DNA of 60,396 bases, from the NCBI GenBank assembly GCA_002392655.1, contig DGHK01000061.1:1-60396 (forward strand), read 5' to 3'. The translations under genes and the position numbers were made by a program. Within the stretch, counting starts at the first letter, position 1. The number at the start of each line of letters is the position of its first letter. The DNA is from Lachnospiraceae bacterium UBA3850. Its GTDB lineage: Bacteria > Bacillota > Clostridia > Lachnospirales > Lachnospiraceae. Of the stretch, positions 6,580-15,959 are shown in pieces. The notes under the pieces were generated by a model. That model did no database searches. It saw only the letters and a list, made by a program, of their open reading frames with translations, and was not told where the DNA came from.

Positions 6580-7029
6580 TTGGCACTTAGTATGTACGGC
6601 GAGTTTTTTCATAATATAGATGCTAAGGGCAGACTTAGTGTTCCTTCAAAGTTCAGAGACAGCCTCGGTTCAACGGTGGTAATTGCACAAGGACCGGAGA
6701 GATGCCTCAGAATGTACTCGGTAGATGAATGGGAAAAGTTCGTAGAGAGTATCGGAGAACAGCTTGATACCAGCAAGCCGGAAGGTCGAATGATATACAG
6801 ACAGCTTACTTCACAGGCTTCGATGTGCGATATAGATGCACAGGGTAGAATCATAGTTACTCCGAAGCACCGTGAATATGCGGGAATCACAAAAGAGGTT
6901 GCCGTTATAGGAAATGGTTCAAAGGCCGAGATTTGGGATAGAAAGAAATATGACGAAATGTTCGGAGCGGCTGTATTTGATGACGAAACATTTAGTAATA
7001 AGATAGCAGAATTCGGAGTTCAGCTCTGA
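6580..7029 (+). CDS. mraZ: Transcriptional regulator MraZ
   Basis: A 149-residue AbrB-like double-repeat protein that binds DNA upstream of its own operon and controls the dcw cluster. Repeat 1 is YGEFFHNIDAKGRLSVPSKFRD near residues 6-27; repeat 2 is SMCDIDAQGRIIVTPKHREYAGI near 83-105. The start is taken as TTG at 6580 because AAAGGAGG (6562-6569) lies 10 bases upstream; ATG at 6592 would leave 22 bases. A longer in-frame extension to 6505 runs through the DnaA boxes and is rejected. First gene of the division cluster; rsmH starts 23 bases after the stop. Confidence 0.93.
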   Translation: MALSMYGEFFHNIDAKGRLSVPSKFRDSLGSTVVIAQGPERCLRMYSVDEWEKFVESIGEQLDTSKPEGRMIYRQLTSQASMCDIDAQGRIIVTPKHREYAGITKEVAVIGNGSKAEIWDRKKYDEMFGAAVFDDETFSNKIAEFGVQL

Positions 7030-7052
7030 TGAGAGATATGGAGAAGGGATGA

Positions 7053-7988
7053 ATGGAGTTTAGTCATGTACCTATAATGCTAACTGAGGTTCTTGAGGGA
7101 CTTAAGATTAAGCCGGACGGAATATATGTCGATGGAACTCTCGGAGGTGCAGGACATTCTTCGGAAATCATAAAGAGGCTCAGCGAAAACGGAAGACTGA
7201 TAGGAATCGATCAGGATTTGGAAGCAATTGCTGCAGCAACTAAGCGGCTTGAGCCATATAAGAACGTAGAGATAGTTCATAGTAATTATGCAAATATAAA
7301 AAATGTCCTAAGCGAACTTGGTGTTGATAGTGTAGACGGGATACTTCTTGATCTGGGAGTTTCATCTTATCAGTTTGACAACAAGGACAGAGGATTCTCA
7401 TACAGAGAGGACGCAGTACTTGATATGAGAATGGATACCTCACAGGAGTACACCGCGCAGGATATCATAAATGATTACTCCGAAGATGAACTTAGAAGAA
7501 TACTTAAGGTCTACGGAGAAGAAAAGTTTGCAGGAAGAATCGCCGAAAACATAGTAAAACAAAGGGCGATAAAAAGGATAGAGACAACATTTGAGTTAAA
7601 TGACATCATTAAGAATTCTATTCCGGCGGCTGTCAGAAGACAGGGGAAGAATCCTTGTAAGAAGACATATCAGGCGATAAGGATAGAACTTAATAAAGAG
7701 CTTTCGGTTTTAGAAGACAGCCTCGAAGCAATGATAGACTTGCTTAGTCCGGGTGGAAGACTCTGCATCATAACATTCCATTCCTTAGAGGACAGGATTG
7801 TTAAAAATGCATTCAGGACTGCTGAGAAGCCTTGTATATGTCCTCCGGAATTTCCGGTATGTGTGTGCGGAAGGGTGTCTAAAGGAACTGTGATTACTAG
7901 AAAACCTATAGTGGCAGGTGAGGATGAGCTCGAGATAAATCCCAGAAGTAGCAGCGCTAAGCTGAGAATTTTTGAAAAATGTGGTTAA
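7053..7988 (+). CDS. rsmH: 16S rRNA (cytosine-1402-N4)-methyltransferase RsmH
   Basis: A 311-residue SAM-dependent enzyme (MraW) that methylates C1402 of 16S rRNA. The N-terminal [13 protein letters not shown] leads into the SAM-binding [13 protein letters not shown] near 28-40. [12 protein letters not shown] near 98-109 and [18 protein letters not shown] near 231-248 are family motifs. A cysteine cluster ([13 protein letters not shown]) lies near the C-terminus, as in many Firmicute homologues. The length is normal. The ribosome site GGAGAAGGG lies before ATG 7053. ftsL follows after 11 bases. Confidence 0.96.
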   Translation: MEFSHVPIMLTEVLEGLKIKPDGIYVDGTLGGAGHSSEIIKRLSENGRLIGIDQDLEAIAAATKRLEPYKNVEIVHSNYANIKNVLSELGVDSVDGILLDLGVSSYQFDNKDRGFSYREDAVLDMRMDTSQEYTAQDIINDYSEDELRRILKVYGEEKFAGRIAENIVKQRAIKRIETTFELNDIIKNSIPAAVRRQGKNPCKKTYQAIRIELNKELSVLEDSLEAMIDLLSPGGRLCIITFHSLEDRIVKNAFRTAEKPCICPPEFPVCVCGRVSKGTVITRKPIVAGEDELEINPRSSSAKLRIFEKCG

Positions 7989-7999
7989 GGGGAAGATTA

Positions 8000-8488
8000 A
8001 TGGCATACAGAGAAAGAAACTTTTATGTGGAAGAGGGCGGAGCAGTAAGGAAGATAGAGACTTTTCCTAGAAGAGAAAGAGTCAGAAAGCCTGTAGCTGC
8101 ACCGAAAAAAAGAGGATCCAAGACTTATAAAAAAGCAGCAAGAGAAGCGCAAAAGTCAGCAGGATTTGATTTAAAATATACGGTTATACTTGCAGTTATG
8201 GTACTTGCTGTAGTAGTATCTTGTGTAGTGATGCTTTCTGTACAGTCAAGTGTGGAGAGCAAAGAAAAAAGAATAGAGTCCCTGCAGGTTGAATTGCAGG
8301 ATATTCAGGCTGATAATGCTGCTTTTGAAAATAAGCTTAATAGCATGTATTCGCTTGAGGATGTTTATACTATAGCAACTAGCGAACTGGGTATGGTTTA
8401 TTCAGAAAACGGTCAGATACGTTATTATGAAAATGAACAGGGTGATTACGTTAAACAGTACTCAGATGTTCCAGAGACCACTCATTAA
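8000..8488 (+). CDS. ftsL: FtsL/DivIC-type cell-division protein
   Basis: A 162-residue bitopic protein: basic cytoplasmic tail to about 60, membrane helix about 62-84 (VILAVMVLAVVVSCVVMLSV), then a coiled coil about 90-120 (ESKEKRIESLQVELQDIQADNAAFENKL cut here by me into heptads) and a TIATSELGMVY motif typical of the FtsL/DivIC fold. It should join DivIB/FtsQ and the division PBP in the septal complex. ATG 8000 was chosen over 7979 because AGGGGAAG precedes it; the upstream ATG overlaps rsmH. Sequence in this family is poorly conserved, so the symbol rests mainly on topology and position. Confidence 0.78.
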   Translation: MAYRERNFYVEEGGAVRKIETFPRRERVRKPVAAPKKRGSKTYKKAAREAQKSAGFDLKYTVILAVMVLAVVVSCVVMLSVQSSVESKEKRIESLQVELQDIQADNAAFENKLNSMYSLEDVYTIATSELGMVYSENGQIRYYENEQGDYVKQYSDVPETTH

Positions 8489-8508
8489 AAGTGGTCTTTG
8501 GATTCTTT
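8471..8508 (+). terminator. Hairpin across the ftsL stop, possible attenuator
   Basis: CCAGAGACCACT (8471-8482) pairs with AGTGGTCTTTGG (8490-8501) around CATTAAA, followed by ATTCTTTATTTT. The left arm is coding sequence and the stop lies in the loop region. It sits inside an operon, so partial termination or mRNA processing between ftsL and the PBP gene is more likely than full termination. Confidence 0.5.
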
Positions 8509-8537
8509 ATTTTAATAGAGGTTTGGCGGTCAGGTAA

Positions 8538-10523
8538 ATGGCAAGGAAAATCCGGAAGAAAAGAAAAGTGCTAATAAAGAGGATGCGGAAGCATCTTCTT
8601 ATTTTAGTATCTGTTTTTTCTGTCGGATTTCTTGCGGTTATAGGGGCTGTTATTTACTATAATGTTGTTGAGGGAGATAAGTATTCCCAGAAGGTTTTGA
8701 GCCAGAAGGGCTATGAGAGTATAAGCGTTCCTTTTAAAAGAGGAGATATATACGACAGGAATGGTTCGATACTTGCCACAAGCACGAAGGTTTATAATCT
8801 GGTTATAGAGCCTAAGAATATAATTGAGTTCGAGGATAAAAAGGAAGCTACTATAAAAGCACTTAATAAGTATTTTAATATCTCTGATAAAGAGATAAAT
8901 GAATATCTGGCTGATGAGCAGTCGCAGTATAAGGTTATAAGAAAGAAGCTGACCTTCGATGAGGTTCGTGCTTATCAGACAGACTTAAGAGATGGAAATA
9001 TCAGTAATGTAGTCGGAATAAGACTTGAGGATGAGTATCAGAGACTTTATCCGAATAACGAGCTTGCGTGTCACCTTCTTGGCTTTGTGGTAAGCGGAAA
9101 TGAAGGAATCGGCGGAATAGAGGGTAGCTACAATTCCTTCTTAAATGGTCAGAATGGAAGAACATACTCATTCCTTGGCGAGGATTATAATCTACAGAGA
9201 ACGGTTGAACAGGCGACGGACGGATATAGCCTGGTAACAACAATCGACAGTGAGGCTCAGAGAATAGTTCAGAATAAATGTGAAGAGTTCATGGGTGAGA
9301 TGGGTGCAAAGAATATGTCAGTTCTTGTTATGAATCCAAAGAACTGTGAGATACTTGCACTTTATAATTCGCATCAGTATAATCCGAATAATGCTTACTC
9401 GCTTGATTCGACAAAGTATCAGTTTGAAGAGGATGGTGAGATATCAGATGAACAGTTCGAGGCGATAAAGAAGAGCCTCAGTGATGAAGAGGCTGTTGAA
9501 CATCTGAATGATGTATGGAGAAACTTTGTTATAAGCGATTCCTTTGAACCGGGATCTACTTATAAAACGTTTACGGTTTCCGGCGCTATTGAGGATGGCG
9601 TCATAACCGGTGACGAAACATTTTACTGCGATGGTGTACAGCATGTGGCTGACTGGGATATAAAGTGCCATAATGTTTACGGACACGGAATGCTTACGGT
9701 GCCTCAGGCTCTGGAGTATTCTTGTAATGATGCACTGATGCAGATAGCATCACTTGAGGGTGCGACTATATTTGATAAATATCAGGTGCTGTTCGGCTTC
9801 GGACAGAAGACTAACATAGATGTTTCCGGAGAGGCCGGAGAACAGGATCTGTACTCGATGGTTTATCATCAGGATACTCTGAATCCGGTTGAGCTTGCGA
9901 CCTCGTCCTTTGGACAGGGTGTTACGGTTACTATGATGCAGCTGGGAACAGCGTTCTGCTCAGTAGTAAATGGTGGCTATTATTACCAGCCTCACGTTGT
10001 TAAGCAGGTACTCGATTCAGATGGAAATCTTGTTGAGAATTATGACAAGATACTTGTAAGAAGAACAATCTCTCAGGAGACCTCCGATCAGATGAAACAG
10101 ATTCTGAAGGAGGTTGTAGAAGAGGGAACAGGTAAGAAAGCGATAGTTGAGGGCTATGAGATCGGAGGAAAAACAGGAACAGCCGAAAAGCTTCCGAGAG
10201 GAAATGGTAAGTATATCCTGTCCTTTATCGGTTTCGCTCCGGTAAGTGATCCGGAGGTTGTTATATACTGCGTAGTAGATGAGCCGGGTGCAGAAGACCA
10301 GGCCAGCTCAGCGGCAGGAACACTTCTGTTTAATAAAATAGCAGAAGAGCTTCTTCCGTATATGAATATTTACAGAACAGGTGATGCAACTCCATCGGAT
10401 GCGGATGCTATGGACGAGATAGCAACTCCTGTGTTCGAAGGTAATGCTCCAGATATAAGTGTTGCAGGCTCTACACCTGAGCAGAATGCTCAGCCTGCAT
10501 CGCCTACAGACAGCGGACACTGA
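8538..10523 (+). CDS. ftsI: Division penicillin-binding protein (class B transpeptidase, FtsI/SpoVD type)
   Basis: A 661-residue bitopic transpeptidase. A basic N-terminus and one membrane helix (about 18-42) precede the dimerisation domain beginning near RGDIYDRNGSILATS (about 69-83). The catalytic domain has the SxxK serine in GSTYK (about 342-346), the SxN motif as SCN (about 395-397) and KTG in GGKTGTAEK (about 545-553). No PASTA domain is present, so it is not the long SpoVD form. It ends in a low-complexity tail with TPSDADAMDE. It crosslinks septal peptidoglycan with FtsW. The ribosome site before ATG 8538 is weak (GTCAGG). In most relatives mraY follows; here murD follows after a palindrome. 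Confidence 0.92.
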   Translation: MARKIRKKRKVLIKRMRKHLLILVSVFSVGFLAVIGAVIYYNVVEGDKYSQKVLSQKGYESISVPFKRGDIYDRNGSILATSTKVYNLVIEPKNIIEFEDKKEATIKALNKYFNISDKEINEYLADEQSQYKVIRKKLTFDEVRAYQTDLRDGNISNVVGIRLEDEYQRLYPNNELACHLLGFVVSGNEGIGGIEGSYNSFLNGQNGRTYSFLGEDYNLQRTVEQATDGYSLVTTIDSEAQRIVQNKCEEFMGEMGAKNMSVLVMNPKNCEILALYNSHQYNPNNAYSLDSTKYQFEEDGEISDEQFEAIKKSLSDEEAVEHLNDVWRNFVISDSFEPGSTYKTFTVSGAIEDGVITGDETFYCDGVQHVADWDIKCHNVYGHGMLTVPQALEYSCNDALMQIASLEGATIFDKYQVLFGFGQKTNIDVSGEAGEQDLYSMVYHQDTLNPVELATSSFGQGVTVTMMQLGTAFCSVVNGGYYYQPHVVKQVLDSDGNLVENYDKILVRRTISQETSDQMKQILKEVVEEGTGKKAIVEGYEIGGKTGTAEKLPRGNGKYILSFIGFAPVSDPEVVIYCVVDEPGAEDQASSAAGTLLFNKIAEELLPYMNIYRTGDATPSDADAMDEIATPVFEGNAPDISVAGSTPEQNAQPASPTDSGH

Positions 10524-10536
10524 TACATATTAGTGA

Positions 10537-10574
10537 GGTACCTGGTACCTTTTTGCAAAAAGGTGCCAGGTACC
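10537..10574. repeat. 38-bp GGTACC-type palindrome between the PBP gene and murD
   Basis: Left arm 10537-10554 (GGTACCTGGTACCTTTTT) and right arm 10557-10574 (AAAAAGGTGCCAGGTACC) are inverted with one mismatch and a 2-base centre. Each arm carries an internal GGTACC repetition. This resembles REP-like intergenic repeats of Clostridia. It lies exactly where mraY is normally encoded and 19 bases before murD, so it could also form a hairpin in the operon mRNA. Confidence 0.75.
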
Positions 10575-10593
10575 ATCAAGCGGAGGGATAAAA

Positions 10594-11955
10594 ATGGAAT
10601 TCAAGAAAGTTATGGTAGCCGGAGCAGGAAAGAGCGGTATAGCATCTGCAGGTCTGCTTATCAGAAATGGTATAGATGTAGTTCTTTATGATGGAAATAC
10701 AGAATTGGACAAGGAAGCTCTTATGTCCGAGCTACGAGATTCTGCGAAGGTAGAGGTGGCTCTGGGAGAGCTTACTGACAAGATGCTCGAGGATATAGAT
10801 CTGTTTGTTATAAGTCCTGGAATACCTTATGATGCACCTTTTGTTGAAAAGGTGAAGGATAAGGGTATTCCCGTATGGGGAGAGATCGAGCTGGGATACT
10901 ACTATAACCATGGATGTATAGCTGCTATTACCGGAACAAACGGTAAGACTACAACGACTACACTTGTAGGAGAGATATTCAGAAATCACAGAGAGGATTC
11001 TCTGACAGTAGGAAATATCGGGCTTCCATTTACCAGATTTGCGGATTCAACAACTGAAGAGACTTTGATCGCGCTTGAAGTGAGTTCATTTCAGATGGAG
11101 ACTATTCAGAATTTCAGACCTCATGTTTCGGCTATGCTGAATCTCACACCGGATCATCTGAACAGACATTATACATTTGATAATTATATAGATGCTAAGT
11201 TCCGTATAACTGAAAATCAGACAGAGGATGACTATATCGTCTTGAACTATGATGACCCGGAAACCATGTCAAGAGTCGACAAGGTCAAAAAGGCGAAGAA
11301 AGTATACTTCAGCCACAATCAGGAAGTCGAAGAGGGTGCATATGTTGAGGATGGAATGATATGCATCAAAAGAGATGGAAAGAAGGAAGAAATCCTTGAG
11401 GTAGACAGGATACAGATGCTGGGAGTGCATAATCTGGAAAATGTACTTGCGGCGGTTGCTATAGCATACTATATGGATATTCCTGTTTCTGTTATAAGAG
11501 ATACAGTTTATGACTTCTCGGGTGTTGAACACAGAATTGAGTTCGTAAGAGAAGTAAATGATGTTAAGTACTATAATGATTCGAAGGGGACAAATCCTGA
11601 TGCGGCCATCAAGGCCATCAAGGCTATGAATTCTACAACACTTCTTATCGGAGGAGGTTATGACAAAGAATCTGATTATGATGAGTGGGTAGAATGCTTC
11701 CCCGGAAAAGTAAGAGTTCTTGTGCTTATGGGGGCGACAACTGAGAAGATTGCAAGCTGCTGTAAGCGACATGGCTTCAATGAGATAGTAAGAGTAGACA
11801 GCCTCGAGGCTGCTGTTCAGTATTGTTATGCTCATGCAAAGCCGGGAGATAATGTGCTTCTTTCTCCTGCATGTGCCAGCTGGGATATGTTTAAAAGCTA
11901 TGAGGAGAGAGGAACTCTGTTTAAAGTATATGTTAATGGATTAGAGGAAAAATAA
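10594..11955 (+). CDS. murD: UDP-N-acetylmuramoyl-L-alanine--D-glutamate ligase MurD
   Basis: A 453-residue Mur ligase of normal length that adds D-glutamate to UDP-MurNAc-L-Ala using ATP in the cytoplasm. The N-terminal UDP-binding part begins VMVAGAGKSGIASAGLL. The ATP loop is ITGTNGKTTTTTLV near 111-124. LEVSSFQME near 163, NLTPDHLNRH near 182, YYNDSKGTNPDA near 327-338 and LLSPACASWDMF near 424 are ligase motifs. The ribosome site CGGAGGG precedes ATG 10594. Its stop overlaps the ftsW start by one base, indicating translational coupling. Confidence 0.96.
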   Translation: MEFKKVMVAGAGKSGIASAGLLIRNGIDVVLYDGNTELDKEALMSELRDSAKVEVALGELTDKMLEDIDLFVISPGIPYDAPFVEKVKDKGIPVWGEIELGYYYNHGCIAAITGTNGKTTTTTLVGEIFRNHREDSLTVGNIGLPFTRFADSTTEETLIALEVSSFQMETIQNFRPHVSAMLNLTPDHLNRHYTFDNYIDAKFRITENQTEDDYIVLNYDDPETMSRVDKVKKAKKVYFSHNQEVEEGAYVEDGMICIKRDGKKEEILEVDRIQMLGVHNLENVLAAVAIAYYMDIPVSVIRDTVYDFSGVEHRIEFVREVNDVKYYNDSKGTNPDAAIKAIKAMNSTTLLIGGGYDKESDYDEWVECFPGKVRVLVLMGATTEKIASCCKRHGFNEIVRVDSLEAAVQYCYAHAKPGDNVLLSPACASWDMFKSYEERGTLFKVYVNGLEEK

Positions 11956-13088
11956 TGGCTCCCAGAAAGAGAAAACCTTTTTTCATACGTGGAACATATT
12001 TTGATTATCCATCACTTTTCTTCATACTCTTTCTCGTGTTCTTCGGAGTAGTGATGGTTTACAGTTCCAGTTCGTTTGTTTCTTACAGATATTATAATAA
12101 TAATACTCACTATCTGTTCAGACAGGCGTTTTTTGGCATGCTTGGAATCTTTGCAATGTTTGGTGTTTCCAGGGTGAGATACCAGGTGTTTAAAAAGTTC
12201 ACATATATAGGCTTGCTTGGAATTACATTTCTTCTGATATTCGTTTTATTTGCTGGAAAATCGGTAAATGGTTCTGCCAGATGGGTGAACCTCGGATTTG
12301 TATCCTTCCAGCCTTCAGAGATTGCAAAGATAGTAGTTATACTTTATATGGCTTATATATGCGCAGGAAGACCTGAACTTTTAAGAACAATAAAAGGAAC
12401 GATTATCGCATTTATTCCTGCGGCATTGGTAATAATAATTATCGCTATTGAGAACCTGAGTACTGCGCTCATATGTGCTGCTATAGCAGGAGGTATATGG
12501 TTTGTCGCTACTCCAAAACTCAAATACCTGCTTGTTATTTTAGCGGCTGGTGTTGTATTTGCTATAATAATGATAAATTCGGCCGGTTACAGAGCGGACA
12601 GAATCGTAGCCTGGAGAAACCCGGAAGCCTCATCAAGTGGTTTCCAGACACTTCAGGGACTTTATGCCATAGGTTCAGGTGGAATCTTCGGAAGAGGTCT
12701 GGGTCAGAGTATTCAGAAGATGGGAAATATCCCTGAGGCTCAGAACGATATGATATTTTCTATTATATGTGAGGAACTGGGTATAGTCGGTGCCGTAGGA
12801 CTTATAATAGTTTTTGTCATGTTGATCTGGAGATTCAGATTTATAGCAGAGGGTGCACCGGACAGATACGGTTCATTAATAGTTGTTGGTGTTATTTCGC
12901 ACGTGGCATTCCAGGTGCTGATAAATATGTTTGTTGTTACAAATCTTATGCCTAATACGGGAGTTACACTGCCGTTTATTAGCTACGGAGGTACGTCGCT
13001 CGTATTCCTGCTTATTGAAATGGGAATAGTGCTGGCAGTCTCGAGGCAGATAGAACCCCTGGGAAGTGAAGAGGAGAATGCAGCTTGA
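11955..13088 (+). CDS. ftsW: SEDS-family glycosyltransferase FtsW
   Basis: A 377-residue polytopic membrane protein with about ten helices that polymerises lipid II into glycan strands at the septum with the class B PBP encoded upstream. SEDS marks are VYSSSSF near 34, RWVNLGFVSFQPSEIAK near 109-125, IPEAQNDMIFSIICEELG near 254-271 and PNTGVTLPFISYGGTS near 334-349. RodA is the alternative name for this family, but position in the dcw cluster favours FtsW. It overlaps murD at TAATG and ftsQ by four bases. Confidence 0.93.
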   Translation: MAPRKRKPFFIRGTYFDYPSLFFILFLVFFGVVMVYSSSSFVSYRYYNNNTHYLFRQAFFGMLGIFAMFGVSRVRYQVFKKFTYIGLLGITFLLIFVLFAGKSVNGSARWVNLGFVSFQPSEIAKIVVILYMAYICAGRPELLRTIKGTIIAFIPAALVIIIIAIENLSTALICAAIAGGIWFVATPKLKYLLVILAAGVVFAIIMINSAGYRADRIVAWRNPEASSSGFQTLQGLYAIGSGGIFGRGLGQSIQKMGNIPEAQNDMIFSIICEELGIVGAVGLIIVFVMLIWRFRFIAEGAPDRYGSLIVVGVISHVAFQVLINMFVVTNLMPNTGVTLPFISYGGTSLVFLLIEMGIVLAVSRQIEPLGSEEENAA

Positions 13089-13789
13089 AAAAAAGATATA
13101 TAGTTCTCATCGTTATTCTGGTCATTCTTCTTTCGGGTTTTTTGTATCTGAATACATACAAGCTTAAGAATATAGAAGTTGAAGGATGCAATCTATCCTC
13201 AGAAGAACAGATAGCAAATAGTCTGAAGAGAGAAGCGACTATGAATAATACGCTTCTACTTATGCTCAAGAATAAGATGGGAAAGCTGGATGACATACCA
13301 TTTGTCACAAAGCTGGATATAGACTTTGTCGACAAGAATTCCATAAAGGTTGAGGTTTATGAGAAATCCGTAGCCGGATGTATAGAGTATATGGAGAGCT
13401 ACATATATTTTGATAAGGATGGAATAGTTCTTGAAACCTCAAAGGACAGATTTGACGGAGTTCCATATATAAAGGGACTTACAGTTCAGAGCTGGCAGCT
13501 TGGCGAGAAGCTTCCGGTAGATAATAAAAAGAAATTCGATATGATTCTCAATATAACGCAGCTGGTTGAAAAGTATGAGCTCGATATTCATGGCATAGAA
13601 TTCAAATCAGACGGAGAGGTTGTGCTGAGACATGGAAATATCGAAATTGAAGTCGGTGATGGTTCTAATCTGGCGCTCCAGATGATGAATCTCGGAAACA
13701 TCCTGAAGGAGGTGGAAGGAAAAACGGGAGTTCTCTATATGAAGGAATACAGCGACGACAACCCAACTGCAAGCTTCAAAGAAAAATAA
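13085..13789 (+). CDS. ftsQ: Cell-division protein FtsQ/DivIB
   Basis: A 234-residue bitopic protein: short basic N-terminus, membrane helix about 5-22 (VLIVILVILLSGFLYL), then a POTRA domain beginning YKLKNIEVEGCNLSSEEQI and a beta domain with VEVYEKSVAGCIEYMESYIYFDKDG. It links the divisome to the wall synthases with FtsL. Start is TTG at 13085, inside the last codons of ftsW, supported by GAGGAG about 8 bases upstream and the signal-anchor that begins there. No ATG is available at a suitable place. Confidence 0.88.
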   Translation: MKKRYIVLIVILVILLSGFLYLNTYKLKNIEVEGCNLSSEEQIANSLKREATMNNTLLLMLKNKMGKLDDIPFVTKLDIDFVDKNSIKVEVYEKSVAGCIEYMESYIYFDKDGIVLETSKDRFDGVPYIKGLTVQSWQLGEKLPVDNKKKFDMILNITQLVEKYELDIHGIEFKSDGEVVLRHGNIEIEVGDGSNLALQMMNLGNILKEVEGKTGVLYMKEYSDDNPTASFKEK

Positions 13790-13808
13790 GATTTACATAA
13801 TATATTGC

Positions 13809-13837
13809 TTGCAATTTATTTTAAAATTTAGTAGTAT
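13809..13837 (+). promoter_or_regulatory. ftsZ promoter
   Basis: TTGCAA at 13809-13814, 17-base spacer, TAGTAT at 13832-13837, placed in a 103-base AT-rich gap. It would give ftsZ an independent transcript with a leader of about 50 bases. The -35 is the same as that of the mraZ promoter. Confidence 0.55.
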
Positions 13838-13892
13838 ATACAATAAGTGTGACTAGAATTATTAAGAGTATATTTTTAAGGAGGAAGGAACC

Positions 13893-15089
13893 TTGCTTGA
13901 GATAAAGTCAAATGATGAAAAGAATCCTGCACGAATCCTTGTCATAGGTGTTGGTGGAGCAGGTAACAATGCAGTAAACAGAATGATCGACGAGAACGTC
14001 GAAGGCGTTGAGCTTATAGCAATAAATACAGATAAGCAAGCACTTTCACTCAGCCGTGCGACAACCAAGATTCAGATAGGCGAGAAGCTTACAAAGGGTC
14101 TTGGAGCCGGAGCTAAGCCTGAGATCGGTGCAAGTGCTGTTGAAGAGAATAGAGAAGAGATAAATGATATCATAAAGGATGCTGATATGGTTTTCGTAAC
14201 CTGCGGTATGGGTGGTGGAACCGGTACAGGTGCTGCTCCAATAGTTGCAGAGATTGCAAGAAACCTCGGTATACTTACAGTCGGTGTTGTTACAAAGCCT
14301 TTCTCGTTTGAAGGTAAGCCTCGTATGGCAAATGCTACAAATGGTATCGCTAAGCTTCGTGAGAACGTAGATACACTTATCGTTATACCAAATGATAAGC
14401 TGCTTCAGATATGTGATAAGAGAACAAGCATTCCTGATGCACTTAAGAAGGCTGATGAAGTTCTTCAGCAGGGTGTTCAGGGTGTCACAGACCTTATCAA
14501 TAAGCCAGGTCTTATCAACCTCGACTTTGCTGATATCCAGACAGTTATGCGCGACAAGGGTATCGCTCATATCGGTATCGGACATGGCAGTGGCGATAAC
14601 AAGGCAGTTGATGCTATCAAGTCAGCTATGGATTCACCACTTCTTGAGACAACAGTTGACGGAGCTACAGATATCATCGTTAACTTCTCAGGTAATGTTG
14701 GAATCGTTGAAGCATATGATGCTATCACATACCTCTCAGAGGTTGCAGGAGAAGAGGCAAACATCATCTTCGGTACAGTTGATAACGATGTGGCAGGTGA
14801 GGACGTAAGTATCACTATTATCGCAACAGGTCTTGAGGATGTTGAGAAGGGGGTAGTTGCTGCACCTAAGGTAAAGAAAGCACCTCAGGCTCCTACATTT
14901 GGAGAGACAATAAAGAATCCTACAGTAAGCACAGGTAAGAAGGTAACACCAATTCCTCTTAGCTTCGGAGCTCCTGTACAGGATGAAGTAAAGAAGGAAG
15001 AGAGCCCTATCGTAGAGGCAAGCACAGAGATTCCTTCATCAGGAAGTAATCAGAGTCTGAAGATTCCTGATTTCCTCAAGAGAGGTTAA
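13893..15089 (+). CDS. ftsZ: Cell-division GTPase FtsZ
   Basis: A 398-residue tubulin homologue that forms the Z ring. The N-terminal GTP-binding region starts [17 protein letters not shown] near 15-31; the tubulin signature [10 protein letters not shown] is near 109-118; the T7 loop contains [11 protein letters not shown] near 209. A variable linker (about 325-385) leads to the conserved C-terminal peptide [10 protein letters not shown], which binds FtsA/SepF-type anchors. Start is TTG at 13893 with a near-perfect AAGGAGGAAGG site upstream; the next ATG would lose the N-terminal strand. ftsA is not present in the cluster, as usual in this group. Confidence 0.97.
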   Translation: MLEIKSNDEKNPARILVIGVGGAGNNAVNRMIDENVEGVELIAINTDKQALSLSRATTKIQIGEKLTKGLGAGAKPEIGASAVEENREEINDIIKDADMVFVTCGMGGGTGTGAAPIVAEIARNLGILTVGVVTKPFSFEGKPRMANATNGIAKLRENVDTLIVIPNDKLLQICDKRTSIPDALKKADEVLQQGVQGVTDLINKPGLINLDFADIQTVMRDKGIAHIGIGHGSGDNKAVDAIKSAMDSPLLETTVDGATDIIVNFSGNVGIVEAYDAITYLSEVAGEEANIIFGTVDNDVAGEDVSITIIATGLEDVEKGVVAAPKVKKAPQAPTFGETIKNPTVSTGKKVTPIPLSFGAPVQDEVKKEESPIVEASTEIPSSGSNQSLKIPDFLKRG

Positions 15090-15114
15090 TACAATATAAA
15101 CTGAAATAGATATT

Positions 15115-15145
15115 AAAGCCGACAATGGATAAGATTGTCGGCTTT
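15115..15145 (+). terminator. Rho-independent terminator after ftsZ
   Basis: AAAGCCGACAAT (15115-15126) and ATTGTCGGCTTT (15134-15145) form a perfect 12-bp stem with a 7-base loop. Downstream T content is moderate. It closes the dcw cluster. Confidence 0.8.
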
Positions 15146-15171
15146 AGTGGATTTTTACCGGAGTTTCATAT

Positions 15172-15918
15172 ATGATAAGTGTTATAATACCATGCCATAA
15201 CAATGAAAAAACTCTGGACAGGGCTTTAAGCTCTGTTGTAAAACAGACATATACGGATCTGGAGATAATCGTTATAGATAACGGAAGCGATAAACCCGTG
15301 GAAAATTCCGGTGAGTTATACAAGGACGCGAGGATAACTATCTATAGCACTCCTGAAATACTGGGTGCAGCCGGCGCAAGGAATAAGGGTGTCAGGATGG
15401 CGAAGGGGGAGTTTGTCGCTTTTCTCGATGCAGATGATTATTGGGAAACTGATAAGCTGGATAAGCAGATGAAGGTAATGAACCGTTTTATCCATAAAGG
15501 AGAAAAGCCGGTCATCTGTTTTACCGGAAGACGTATGGTTAATGAAGCTGGTAATGATACCGGCAGATATATAGGCTGTGATAAAATAGTCGATTATAAG
15601 AAACTTCTCAGAACAAATCAGATAAACTGTTCCTCAGTTCTGGTCAGAACGGAAGTGATGAAGAAAGTCGGTTTTCCTTCCGGTAAGCTTCATGAGGACT
15701 ACGCAGCCTGGCTTAAGATCTTAAGTGCCGGAGGCTTTGCTGCTGGAATCAACAGACCGCTTCTTAGTTATCGAGTGTGTAAAAGCAGTAGATCCGGTAA
15801 TAAGCTGAAATCTGCTATAATGAACTTCAGGGTTTACAGATATATAGGTCTTGGTATTTTTGAAACCATGCTTCATATGGTGACATATACATACGAAGGA
15901 ATAAGAAAACATATGTAG
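15172..15918 (+). CDS. Family 2 glycosyltransferase
   Basis: A 248-residue GT-A fold enzyme without membrane segments. ISVIIPCHNNEKTLDRALSS at the N-terminus and LEIIVIDNGSDKP bind the nucleotide sugar; GAAGARNKGVRMAKGEFVAFLDADDYW near 67-93 holds the DxD metal site (DADD). The acceptor is unknown; products in this family include surface polysaccharide and glycolipids. There is no other glycan gene beside it. ATG 15172 lies just behind the ftsZ terminator and the ribosome site (ACCGGAG) is acceptable. Confidence 0.85.
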   Translation: MISVIIPCHNNEKTLDRALSSVVKQTYTDLEIIVIDNGSDKPVENSGELYKDARITIYSTPEILGAAGARNKGVRMAKGEFVAFLDADDYWETDKLDKQMKVMNRFIHKGEKPVICFTGRRMVNEAGNDTGRYIGCDKIVDYKKLLRTNQINCSSVLVRTEVMKKVGFPSGKLHEDYAAWLKILSAGGFAAGINRPLLSYRVCKSSRSGNKLKSAIMNFRVYRYIGLGIFETMLHMVTYTYEGIRKHM

Positions 15919-15959
15919 CCTGGGGATATACTGAGAATTAATACAAGGAGACATACAGT

